From the NCBI GenBank assembly GCA_027449125.1, contig DAIDME010000035.1:1-64000 (forward strand): a stretch of DNA of 64,000 bases, written 5' to 3'. Origin of the DNA: Solirubrobacterales bacterium. GTDB taxonomy: Bacteria > Actinomycetota > Thermoleophilia > Solirubrobacterales > Solirubrobacteraceae. The position numbers and the translations under genes were made by a program. Position 1 is the stretch's first letter; every line of letters begins with the position of its first letter. Shown piece after piece: positions 57,691-64,000 of this stretch. The notes under the pieces are model-generated. The model was not told the origin of the DNA. It saw nothing but the letters and a program-made list of their open reading frames with translations, and did no database searches.

Positions 57691-58293
57691 TCATCCACCG
57701 GCCGACTCGCCGTCTGCTGATCCGGCCCGCCGGATCGTGATGACATCCTCGGATATCGTCACCTCCACGGGACGGTGGCCCGCCCACGCCTCTGCGTAGA
57801 CCGGATCGTCCTGTACGGCCGGATCCAGCCACAGGCCGATCCCCTCATCGCCGTGATCGAAGGTGGCCTCCCACGGTCCGCCAGCGCCGGCCCTGGCCCG
57901 CGTGCGGCTCCCGCCGCGCCGGCTGCGTCGGCGCTTTGGCTTCCCCTCGCCGTCGGGCCCATCGTCTGCCCCGGCCTGCGCCTCGGCCTCGGCGCGGGCG
58001 GCGGCAGCCAGCGCTTCGGCCTCGGCGCGGGCGGCGGCGGCCAGCGCCTCGGCCTCCAGCTCCGCCGCGATCAGCGCGTCGTCGGCGGCGCGCAGATCGA
58101 TCTCATCGTCGAAGTCGGCACTGACTACGCTCGTGTCGGGTGCTGCGTCCGGCTCCAGGCCCTGCTCACGCTTGAAAGCTTGAATCTGTTGAACGGTGAC
58201 CTCGAGCTGGTGGGCGATCCAGGCGTCGGTGCGCCCCTGGCGCACCCAGCCACGGATGCGGTTCAGCTCCGGTCGCAGAGATCTTCTTGGCAT
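57691..58293 (-). CDS. HTH-like Ala/Glu-rich protein with basic linker
   Basis: 200 aa. Residues 1-45 resemble a helix-turn-helix (RGWVRQGRTDAWIAHQLEVTVQQ); residues about 60-115 are an Ala/Glu coiled-coil with two identical EALAAAARAEA units from a 33-bp tandem duplication; then KRRRSRRGGSRTRAR and a C-terminal beta-rich domain (YAEAWAGHRPVEVTISEDVITIRRA). Probable DNA-binding structural protein; family not recognised. TATGCT (58304-58309, minus strand) is ten bases before the ATG. Divergent from csrA. Confidence 0.75.
   Translation of the reverse strand: MPRRSLRPELNRIRGWVRQGRTDAWIAHQLEVTVQQIQAFKREQGLEPDAAPDTSVVSADFDDEIDLRAADDALIAAELEAEALAAAARAEAEALAAAARAEAEAQAGADDGPDGEGKPKRRRSRRGGSRTRARAGAGGPWEATFDHGDEGIGLWLDPAVQDDPVYAEAWAGHRPVEVTISEDVITIRRAGSADGESAGG
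57985..58050. repeat. 33-bp tandem duplication inside the Ala/Glu-rich gene
   Basis: Units 57985-58017 and 58018-58050 differ at two positions. Each encodes 11 residues, so the frame is kept. Confidence 0.75.
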
Positions 58294-58365
58294 AGAGACG
58301 CCCAGCATACAGAGCGCGCTGGACACGGCCACCGTGGCCAGAGCGGCGCCGGCGGACGGATGCAC

Positions 58366-58395
58366 TTGCAAGCTGTCGCGTCGTCTGGATATGCT
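58366..58395 (+). promoter_or_regulatory. csrA promoter
   Basis: TTGCAA (58366-58371), 18 bases, TATGCT (58390-58395). Transcript start near 58403 would leave an approximately 80-nt leader ending in GGGGAGGA. Confidence 0.5.
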
Positions 58396-58485
58396 GGGTC
58401 CTGTGGCCGTCGGGCCCGCCCCGGGTCTGGGGGTCGTGCGTTCGTGGCGGACGTCCACTGCAAGCTTTGAACCGGGGAGGAATGG

Positions 58486-58734
58486 ATGCTGGTACTTACA
58501 CGGAAGTCGAACCAGAGCATCATGATCGGAGACGACATCGAGGTCTCGGTGCTCGCGATCATCGGGGAGAAGGTGCGCGTGGGCATCCAGGCGCCACGCG
58601 ACGTGCCGGTGTTCCGCAAGGAGGTCTACCTCGAGATTCAGGACGAACGCCGTGCCGCGATCGGCACGGAGGAGTCCCAGGGTGAGCTCGACGCAGCGCT
58701 GCGCGAGCTCGGCGAGCCTCCCGCCTCGGCGTAG
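58486..58734 (+). CDS. csrA: Carbon storage regulator CsrA
   Basis: 82-aa RNA-binding protein starting [20 protein letters not shown] with [24 protein letters not shown]; the key Leu4, Arg6 and C-terminal Arg region are present, and the tail is longer than usual and acidic. It binds GGA motifs at ribosome-binding sites. The gene's own Shine-Dalgarno GGGGAGGA overlaps GGA motifs just before ATGGATG, so autoregulation is possible. FliW and flagellin genes, the usual neighbours, are not in this window. Confidence 0.93.
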   Translation: MLVLTRKSNQSIMIGDDIEVSVLAIIGEKVRVGIQAPRDVPVFRKEVYLEIQDERRAAIGTEESQGELDAALRELGEPPASA

Positions 58735-59265
58735 GCGGCTGGCGACCGCGCCGTTGGGCGCCCCGGATGCCCACCGTGCGGCGGCGGCGTGGCTGCCCCG
58801 CTCCGACGGGTCCCGTCTGGGTGCCAGCGGGGCGCGGGCCCGGTCAGACCGTGGCGCTGTGTGAGGCGGCCGGTCGCCCCTGGCGTCCCGGTGAGGCGGG
58901 CCCTTGCGTCCGTCTCCGGTGCCGCCTCGTCACTGACCCTGGGGCTGCTCGACTGACGATATGCTGGCGGCGGTGGCGCAGCGCCCCGTCTCGGCTGGGC
59001 GGGCGGTCCGCTGCCGCGCCGGCCGGACCAAGCGGTGACCGCGGCTGACGCGGGCCGCTGCGGCGTCCAGACGCAGGCAAACCGCGCAGTAATCGAGCCG
59101 TGAGCCCTGAGGGTGTCCACCACCTCGCGGGACTCCAGCAGCGCGCTCTTCACACAGCTGCAGCGCGGCCCGATATGCTGACCGCGGCTGCGACCATTGC
59201 CGACGCTCACGTGGGCCAGTGCCCACGGGGCTGGTAAAGCCTCTGACCGGGTTATAGGGGGACGC
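58735..59265. other. 531-bp noncoding gap after csrA
   Basis: No convincing gene; tiny frames lack ribosome-binding sites. A cruciform-type hairpin (GCCCCGCT 58795-58802 with AGCGGGGC 58826-58833, enclosing GACGGG/CCCGTC) can end csrA. GATATGCTG occurs at 58958 and 59172, copies of the csrA promoter element at 58388. CGTGGGC-CAGT-GCCCACG (59210-59227) forms a hairpin in the regulator leader. Confidence 0.6.
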
Positions 59266-60003
59266 ATGCAGTTCCAGAAGCCAGCAGCTGCCGGCGACGG
59301 CCTGCGACGAGCCGCGAGGCGCTTACCGCGCTCCGGCGCGGCGCGGGCCTCGGCGGCCGCCTCCGCCCCGGAGCCGCCAGAGGCGCGCCACCTCGTGATC
59401 GTGGATCAGCGGCGACTGATCGCTGATGCGCTCGCCGCCTGGCTGGCTTCACGGCGGAACTTCTCGGTCATGACGTGCTCGCTCGAGGACGCATCTGCGA
59501 GCGCGATCACCGCCCTCGGGGCGGATCTCGTGATCGTCGGCGCGGGGGACGCACCGGGCCAAGCCGTGCGGTTCGCAGAAGGGCTTCGTGCGACGGCTCC
59601 GGAACTGCGAATCCTGCTGATCGCCGACGCGCAGGACCCGGAGCTGATCGATTGCGTGCTCAATCTGGGGATCGCCGGACTGGTGCTGACCACCGTGTCC
59701 GCGGATGATCTCGCGGTCACGCTCGACGACGTCCTCCGCGGGAACACGGCGCTGCCGCCCGGCTGGCGCGTGACGCTCAACGATGCGCTGCGAGATCCCG
59801 TAGCCGGGCTATCCGTAAGGCAGCAAGAGGTGCTGAGCCTGCTGGCCCAGGGCTTCAGCTACGACGACATCGCGGCGCGGCTGGTGATCTCGCTGAACAC
59901 CGTGAAGTTCCACGTCCACACCATCTACCTGCGCCTCGGTGTGAGCAACCGCGTCGCGGCGATCAATCGCATGAAGTCAGCCAAGCCTCCATCGCACGGA
60001 TAG
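59266..60003 (+). CDS. LuxR/NarL-type regulator with degenerate receiver
   Basis: 245 aa. Residues about 45-165 have the receiver fold (VIVDQRRLIADALAAWLASR), but where the phosphoacceptor Asp should be, after strand 3, the sequence is ADLVIVGAGDA with Gly. The C terminus is an intact LuxR HTH (LSVRQQEVLSLLAQGFSYDDIAARLVISLNTVKFHVHTIYLRLGV). So it is probably phosphorylation-independent, an atypical response regulator. AGGGGGA lies upstream of the ATG. No histidine kinase is adjacent. Confidence 0.88.
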   Translation: MQFQKPAAAGDGLRRAARRLPRSGAARASAAASAPEPPEARHLVIVDQRRLIADALAAWLASRRNFSVMTCSLEDASASAITALGADLVIVGAGDAPGQAVRFAEGLRATAPELRILLIADAQDPELIDCVLNLGIAGLVLTTVSADDLAVTLDDVLRGNTALPPGWRVTLNDALRDPVAGLSVRQQEVLSLLAQGFSYDDIAARLVISLNTVKFHVHTIYLRLGVSNRVAAINRMKSAKPPSHG

Positions 60004-60013
60004 GACGGACTGT

Positions 60014-60044
60014 CCTCTCGGGCAGGCCAGGGCCACCCGAGAGG
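60014..60044 (+). terminator. Hairpin after LuxR-type regulator
   Basis: CCTCTCGGG (60014-60022) and CCCGAGAGG (60036-60044) pair perfectly around a 13-base loop, starting 11 bases after the stop. Confidence 0.55.
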
Positions 60045-60254
60045 CTATCGTCTGCCCGCGCTCCTCGGGCGAGGGCTCCCGCCCGATGCGCCCGGTGGCG
60101 GCGTACACGGTGGTGGCCGCAAGACCGCCCGTTCGGTCGTTTCGGTGTCACCGGGCCGCGGCTAGGCTGAGCCGAATCCCAACAACGCACGCTCAGGGGG
60201 CCGGTCTGGCCGGATCCGACGACCGCGTGCGTTCACAACACAAAGGAGGGGCAG
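60045..60254 (+). promoter_or_regulatory. Leader and promoter region before the leader ORF
   Basis: A TAGGCT (60163-60168) with weak TTTCGG 17 bases upstream (60140-60145) is the best promoter. CGGGCG...CGCCCG (about 60066-60085) is another hairpin. A perfect AAAGGAGG begins the leader ORF. Confidence 0.35.
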
Positions 60255-60347
60255 ATGAGCCAGTTAACCGGGGCACTGGCAGATCGCGGCTGCAGTCCAT
60301 GTGCATGGGCGCGACCTGCCGGCCCGTTCGAAGGGGCGGCGTCATGA
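60255..60347 (+). CDS. 30-aa leader ORF overlapping the secreted-protein gene
   Basis: ATG at 60255 follows AAAGGAGGGGCAG, the best Shine-Dalgarno in this region. The 30-codon frame encodes MSQLTGALADRGCSPCAWAR and ends GPFEGAAS with its TGA overlapping the next ATG (ATGA). It contains a CxxC and a rare TTA leucine codon at position 4. Its translation would deliver ribosomes to the secreted-protein start, so it may be a regulatory leader peptide. No homology known to me. Confidence 0.5.
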   Translation: MSQLTGALADRGCSPCAWARPAGPFEGAAS

Positions 60348-62221
60348 GACCGCGCTTCAAGGCGACCGCATTCGCGTGCGCGCTCGCAGCGTCGTTCGTC
60401 GCGCTGCCGGCAATGGCATTTGCGTCAGGTGACGGAGGCCAGAGCACGGGTTACATCGAGGTGTGCAAGACGTTCACCTCGGGATCGCCCGCCTACGCAG
60501 GCACATTCAGCTACAAGATCGCCGATGGCAGCTACATGCGGACCGTGTCGCTCCAAGCGGTCCAAGGAGGCCCGCAGGTCTGCACGCAGCCGCTCGAGGT
60601 GCCGGTCGGCAGCGCCAGTGTGACCGAGCAGTCCGGGCCATGGTTCCAGATCGCGAGCATCACCGGCACACAGGGGGATCCCGGAACGGTGGCTACCACC
60701 GGCACTCCTGGCCAGGCGCTGCTGCAGGTCCTCCCGGCGCCGGCGGCCGGCAACACATCGCTGACGACGACCGTCGAGTACACCAACGACCCAGTCACCG
60801 GCGTCGTGGAGGTGTGCAAGCAGTCGGCGGCCAACTCGCCGGCACTCACCGGGACCTACGATTTCACGATCACCAGCATGGACCCGGGCGTCAACAGCTA
60901 CAACCCTGCGACCGGCGCGTATGACCTGCCGTGGAGCACGACCGCGTCGGCCACGATCTCGGCCGGCGGCTTGGGCTGTAGCGGGCCGATCACGGTTCCG
61001 GCCGGATCGGTGCAGACGGTTGAGTCCGGAGACATCTACGTGACCGCGATCTCGGCGACGGCGAACGGCGCGAACATGCTGAGTTCGTCAGACCTCGTCA
61101 TGGGCACGTCCGTTGAACGGGTCATGGCTGGGAACACCACGGATCAGACGATCGTCACCTACACCGACGCGCTGTCGACCGTCAAGCTCTGCAAGGAGTG
61201 GAGCGGTGACTACGCGCCGACGACGGTGTTCCCATTCACGCTGACGTCGAGCGGCCCGGCTGGGCCGACGGGCGTCACACCGACTGTCGGACTGGCCGCC
61301 GGCCAGTGCCAGATCGTCGGAACCGTCCGCTCCGGGACTCAGGTCAACATCACGGAGGGCATCACGCCTGGCACGAAGGTGGCGGCGATCATCGTCAACC
61401 CCCTGACCAACGGTCAGGGTGCCGGTACGGTCGTGCCGGGGACGCTCAGCCTCCCCAACCGAACGGTGAGCGTCTACGCGGGCGCGGGCGAGACGGATAT
61501 CACGTTCGTGGACCAGCCCGCCGATCCTGGCATGCTCAAGATCTGCGTGAACCCGACGGACAACGTGACGCCTGGTACCGTGCCGTTCAGCGTCAACGGC
61601 ACGCAGACGATCGACGTCAACCTGACAAACAGTTCGGTTCAGTGCACGCTCGACCCGACGCCGTTTGCCTTTGACTCACCAGTGACGATCAGCGGTGGCG
61701 CGTTGGTGGCGCCGGACAGCTACTCCGGCGGCCCAAGCGTCGTTCCCACGAGCGTCGAGGTGCTCTACGGTGGCCTGCCGTTCGCGACGAATCAGCCCAG
61801 CTTGACGGCCAGCACGGCGTCGAGCGCCACGGTGCTGATGTCCGAGGGCATGGTGACCGAGGTGACGTTCTCAGTCGATCCGTCCGCACCGAGCAGCGGC
61901 TCGACGGTCGCGGTGTCCACTACGGGGGCTTCGGCGGCGCCCGTTGCGCCGACCACGAGCCCGAGCCTCAGCGAGGCCCCGGCCGCCGCGCCGATCCTCG
62001 AGACCAGTGCCCTGCCAGCTGGCAGGGTGAGCGTCTCGGCGAGGACGCTGCGTCTGGAGCGGTTGCTGGCAAGGGTGAAGGCGAGCATCAGGAGGCTCCG
62101 ACACCGGCTGGCTCCGAGGTACCTGAGGCACCTGAGCTACCGGCTGCGCCGACTCGATCGGCGTGAGCTGAGGGTGCTGAGGAGGCTCGAGGCGAAGCTG
62201 GCCAGGGAGCTGGCCCGTTAG
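60344..62221 (+). CDS. Exported protein with four VCK-type repeats
   Basis: 625 aa. Signal peptide about 1-28 (ACALAASFVALPAMAFA). Four repeats about 120 residues apart start TGYIEVCK (38), TGVVEVCK (152), STVKLCK (278) and GMLKICV (396), each a beta-rich domain ending with a TVEYTN- or TYTD-like strand and containing a second Cys, so each may have a disulfide. A Ser/Pro/Ala linker follows, then a strongly basic helical tail (about 570-625, many Arg/Leu). It ends in a 16-bp hairpin. Likely a surface protein; family not firmly recognised (DUF-type). A longer in-frame start at 60086 adds 86 residues without signal features. Confidence 0.85.
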   Translation: MRPRFKATAFACALAASFVALPAMAFASGDGGQSTGYIEVCKTFTSGSPAYAGTFSYKIADGSYMRTVSLQAVQGGPQVCTQPLEVPVGSASVTEQSGPWFQIASITGTQGDPGTVATTGTPGQALLQVLPAPAAGNTSLTTTVEYTNDPVTGVVEVCKQSAANSPALTGTYDFTITSMDPGVNSYNPATGAYDLPWSTTASATISAGGLGCSGPITVPAGSVQTVESGDIYVTAISATANGANMLSSSDLVMGTSVERVMAGNTTDQTIVTYTDALSTVKLCKEWSGDYAPTTVFPFTLTSSGPAGPTGVTPTVGLAAGQCQIVGTVRSGTQVNITEGITPGTKVAAIIVNPLTNGQGAGTVVPGTLSLPNRTVSVYAGAGETDITFVDQPADPGMLKICVNPTDNVTPGTVPFSVNGTQTIDVNLTNSSVQCTLDPTPFAFDSPVTISGGALVAPDSYSGGPSVVPTSVEVLYGGLPFATNQPSLTASTASSATVLMSEGMVTEVTFSVDPSAPSSGSTVAVSTTGASAAPVAPTTSPSLSEAPAAAPILETSALPAGRVSVSARTLRLERLLARVKASIRRLRHRLAPRYLRHLSYRLRRLDRRELRVLRRLEAKLARELAR

Positions 62222-62252
62222 CCGACCGGCCGCCTGCAGAATCCCGGCAGGA

Positions 62253-62288
62253 GGGCGGGGCGGGGACTGTGCAGTCCCCGCCCCGCCC
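62253..62288 (+). terminator. Perfect 16-bp GC hairpin after the repeat protein gene
   Basis: GGGCGGGGCGGGGACT (62253-62268), loop GTGC, exact complement to 62288. The strongest hairpin in the window; no U tract. Confidence 0.6.
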
Positions 62289-62412
62289 GCGCGGGTCGGG
62301 TCGCGCCCGCCAACGGGTCGGCGGAGCCGCCGGACGAGCAGCCACACGGCTGGGCGCGCCGTCGGGAGCTCAGGCGGCGCGCAGAAGGCGCATGCCGAGG
62401 CCCGGTGACTCG

Positions 62413-62661
62413 TCAGGCGAGCAGCAGGTAGAGCGTGGCGAACATCGCCACCGTGACGATCACCGCCGTCAGCGCCAGCGACGCGGTGAGCAGGTAGAAC
62501 CGCAGCGAGCTGCGCCGGCGCTCGCGTGCGCGCCAGCGCTGCTGCGAGCGGGCCGCGGCCCTGCGCTCGAGCGCCTGGCGCTGCCTGGCCGCCAGCTGCG
62601 TGTGCCGGTGGAACTCCTGCTCCAGCTGATCGAGACTCTGGCGCATCTTCATGGCCGGCAT
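62413..62661 (-). CDS. Small membrane protein with basic N-terminal helix
   Basis: 82 aa: a coiled-coil-like Gln/Arg-rich helix (DQLEQEFHRHTQLAARQRQALERR) and a C-terminal transmembrane helix (LLTASLALTAVIVTVAMFATLYLLL). Orientation suggests N-in. TAGGGT (62671-62676, minus strand) is nine bases before the ATG. Family unknown. Confidence 0.7.
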   Translation of the reverse strand: MPAMKMRQSLDQLEQEFHRHTQLAARQRQALERRAAARSQQRWRARERRRSSLRFYLLTASLALTAVIVTVAMFATLYLLLA

Positions 62662-62753
62662 AGCGCGTAAACCCTAGCGCTAACCACCACCCGTCGCGGC
62701 CTGCCGAAGGCCGGTCTGCGGCCCGTGGCGCCGCGGGCCCGCACGGCTGGCGG

Positions 62754-62781
62754 GTGGGGCGGTCCAGCGGGACCGCCCCAC
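62754..62781 (-). terminator. Perfect 12-bp hairpin after the DUF2090 gene
   Basis: GTGGGGCGGTCC (62754-62765) and GGACCGCCCCAC (62770-62781), four-base loop, 18 bases beyond the minus-strand stop at 62799. Confidence 0.55.
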
Positions 62782-62798
62782 GGTCTGTCAGCGTGCCG

Positions 62799-63719
62799 TC
62801 AGGGAACGAGATTGCGTTCGTAGACCCGCAGGAAGTGCAAGTAGTTCGCGGCGATCTGCGAGGCAGCTTCGGGACGGGGTAGCTCACCTTTGAGGAAGCC
62901 CGTCAGGGCGTCCCACCAGATCGAGCGGCCGATCGCGAAGCCGATGAACCCCTGGACCGGTGCGGCCTGTGCGAGCCAGTGCTCCACCTTCTCGGTCGAT
63001 GCGCCGCGGCCGAGCAGCACGCAGGTGACATCCTGCCGGCCCGGGCCGCTGCGGGCCTGCTCAGCGAGCATCTCCGCGTCGGCCCGCTCGTCCACTCCCT
63101 CGATCTTCCAGATGTCGACCTCGATGCCGAAGCTCTGGATCTCGGCCATGGCGCGGCGCATCAGCTCGGGCCGAAGCTCTGCGTCGTAGCGCTCGGCGCT
63201 GCCGTCGACGGCGAGCAGCTGCTGTTCGGTCGCGGGCACCAGCAGCTCGAACAGGAACTTGCGGTCCTGTCCGTGCAGCCAGTCCGCGAGTCTTTTCAGA
63301 CGCCCGAGCTGCCGCGCGTTCATGGCGCTGTCGGGGTCATCCGGGTTGTAGCGTACGAGCACCTTCGAGAACCCTGGGTCGAAGCGCTCGATGTGCGCGG
63401 CGAAGTCCTCGCCGTACTCGAAGTCGAACTCGTCCTGGCCTGATTTCTCCACGGGCATCGCCAGCGCGAGGTGGTGCTCACGGGCGCGCTCCGGCACGTC
63501 TGAGCCGAACTGCTCGTCCACCAGTACGCCGGTCGCCCCGGCGTGGGCGCCGAGCCTCACAGCTTCGAGCATGCCCTCAAAGATCAGGCGCTTTGCGTCA
63601 GCGATCCGCTCGACCTGCTCGGGGGCCGGCTCTGTGTCGATCCCGAACATCTTCTTCTGGAAGGAGCCGCGATGGTCGAAGGCCAGAATGTAGAGCTTGT
63701 CCTGATATCCAAGTGACAT
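62799..63719 (-). CDS. DUF2090 / IolC-aldolase-like protein
   Basis: 306-aa TIM-barrel-type protein of the DUF2090 family, found fused to IolC in inositol catabolism (2-deoxy-5-keto-gluconate 6-phosphate aldolase-like). YILAFDHRGSFQKKMFG and VLVRYNPDDPD, DIWKIEGVD and FIGFAIGRSIWWDAL are diagnostic; here it is a stand-alone domain. GGGGGA precedes the ATG; TAGACT (63762-63767, minus strand) is a -10 with a 35-nt leader. No iol genes are nearby. Confidence 0.85.
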   Translation of the reverse strand: MSLGYQDKLYILAFDHRGSFQKKMFGIDTEPAPEQVERIADAKRLIFEGMLEAVRLGAHAGATGVLVDEQFGSDVPERAREHHLALAMPVEKSGQDEFDFEYGEDFAAHIERFDPGFSKVLVRYNPDDPDSAMNARQLGRLKRLADWLHGQDRKFLFELLVPATEQQLLAVDGSAERYDAELRPELMRRAMAEIQSFGIEVDIWKIEGVDERADAEMLAEQARSGPGRQDVTCVLLGRGASTEKVEHWLAQAAPVQGFIGFAIGRSIWWDALTGFLKGELPRPEAASQIAANYLHFLRVYERNLVP

Positions 63720-63856
63720 TTGGTCCCCCTTCGGAGGGGTTCGTGGAACGTGTTTCGCGCGAGTCTAGAGCCGGGTCTGGTCGCCGTGCGCACAGGTCCC
63801 AGGCGCTGCCTGCAAGCTTCTCTGAGGTCAGTCGCCGGCGGCTTACACTTGACGTT

Positions 63857-64000
63857 ATGAGTACCGGTGGCCCGCCCCTTTTTGTGGTCTGCAAGAACTG
63901 CGGGTCCGAGGTGAGTCCCTACATCACGGAGTGCCCGTATTGCGGCACGCGGCTGCGCAAGCGGGCGCCGAAGCTCGATCGCCATGGCCAGATCGCTGGT
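63857..64000 (+). CDS. Zinc-ribbon N terminus of a truncated protein (rhomboid-like?)
   Basis: The reading frame runs off the window; 48 codons are present. VCKNCGSEVSPYITECPYCG is a C-x2-C...C-x2-C zinc ribbon, followed by a basic RLRKRAPKL. This N terminus is seen on actinobacterial rhomboid-type membrane proteases, but the membrane part lies outside, so that is inference. TACACT (63844-63849) is seven bases before the ATG. Confidence 0.7.
   Translation, partial: MSTGGPPLFVVCKNCGSEVSPYITECPYCGTRLRKRAPKLDRHGQIAG

Noticed and set aside
58961-59232. 20-25 codon frames starting at the ATG inside GATATGCTG
   Set aside because: No ribosome-binding sites and no conserved feature; the motif is better read as -10 elements.
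58735-59265. CsrB-like sponge RNA in the gap
   Set aside because: Too few GGA-in-loop motifs.
60086-60343. 86-residue N-terminal extension of the repeat protein
   Set aside because: It lacks signal features, runs through a hairpin, promoter and leader ORF; the ATG at 60344 directly gives a signal peptide.

Overview
The window is very GC-rich, densely packed chromosomal DNA with short intergenic gaps, GTG/TTG starts and many ATGA/GTGA overlaps. Gene content (LytR-CpsA-Psr protein, MsmK-type sugar ATPase, F420/deazaflavin-type nitroreductase, DUF4235, ECF sigma module, PF03640 secreted repeat) points to an actinobacterium. CsrA together with a long Bacillus-type SRP RNA suggests the deep-branching class Thermoleophilia (Solirubrobacterales-like); that placement is inference. 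I see no CRISPR array, insertion sequence, prophage or rRNA operon.

Layout. 0-5.5 kb: TPR-GGDEF protein, FAD-linked oxidase, nucleotide-sugar dehydrogenase, the long SRP RNA (ffs) and a nitroreductase. 5.5-13.5 kb: a self-contained glucoside module (LacI regulator, binding lipoprotein, two permeases, GH3 beta-glucosidase, ATPase). 13.5-19.3 kb: polysaccharide deacetylase, then dnaX-ybaB-recR and lysC-asd. 19.3-28.7 kb: M50 and M32 peptidases, malate dehydrogenase, a winged-helix/AT-hook-like protein, SRPBCC and SDR proteins, an MBL hydrolase, and an ECF sigma factor with a putative anti-sigma partner and a secreted target. 28.7-35.4 kb: glyS, a zinc-ribbon FmdB gene behind a CIRCE-like operator, a 1161-aa exported protein and an LCP protein. 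35.5-43 kb: a nearly continuous housekeeping run ROK kinase-rsmI-metG-tatD-rsmA-ispE-small membrane protein-PucR regulator-MTAP-like phosphorylase-DUF2064. 44-57.7 kb: tRNA-Gln, glmU, prs, small genes, L25, pth, mfd, PpiC-like foldase, mazG, eno, ftsB-like. 57.7-62.2 kb: an Ala/Glu-rich protein, csrA, a LuxR-type regulator with a degenerate receiver, and a 30-codon leader ORF overlapping a secreted repeat protein. The end holds an IolC-like DUF2090 protein and a truncated zinc-ribbon gene.

Three regulatory patterns stand out. First, at least 21 genes have a TANNNT hexamer 6-10 nt before the start codon and mostly no Shine-Dalgarno sequence, which predicts leaderless transcripts. Second, two promoters around the ECF sigma gene share GGAAG-N17-CGTCC and a 15-nt identical stretch, defining a small regulon. 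Third, a CIRCE-type inverted repeat lies between glyS and the FmdB-family gene. Many gene ends carry perfect GC-rich hairpins without a U tract.
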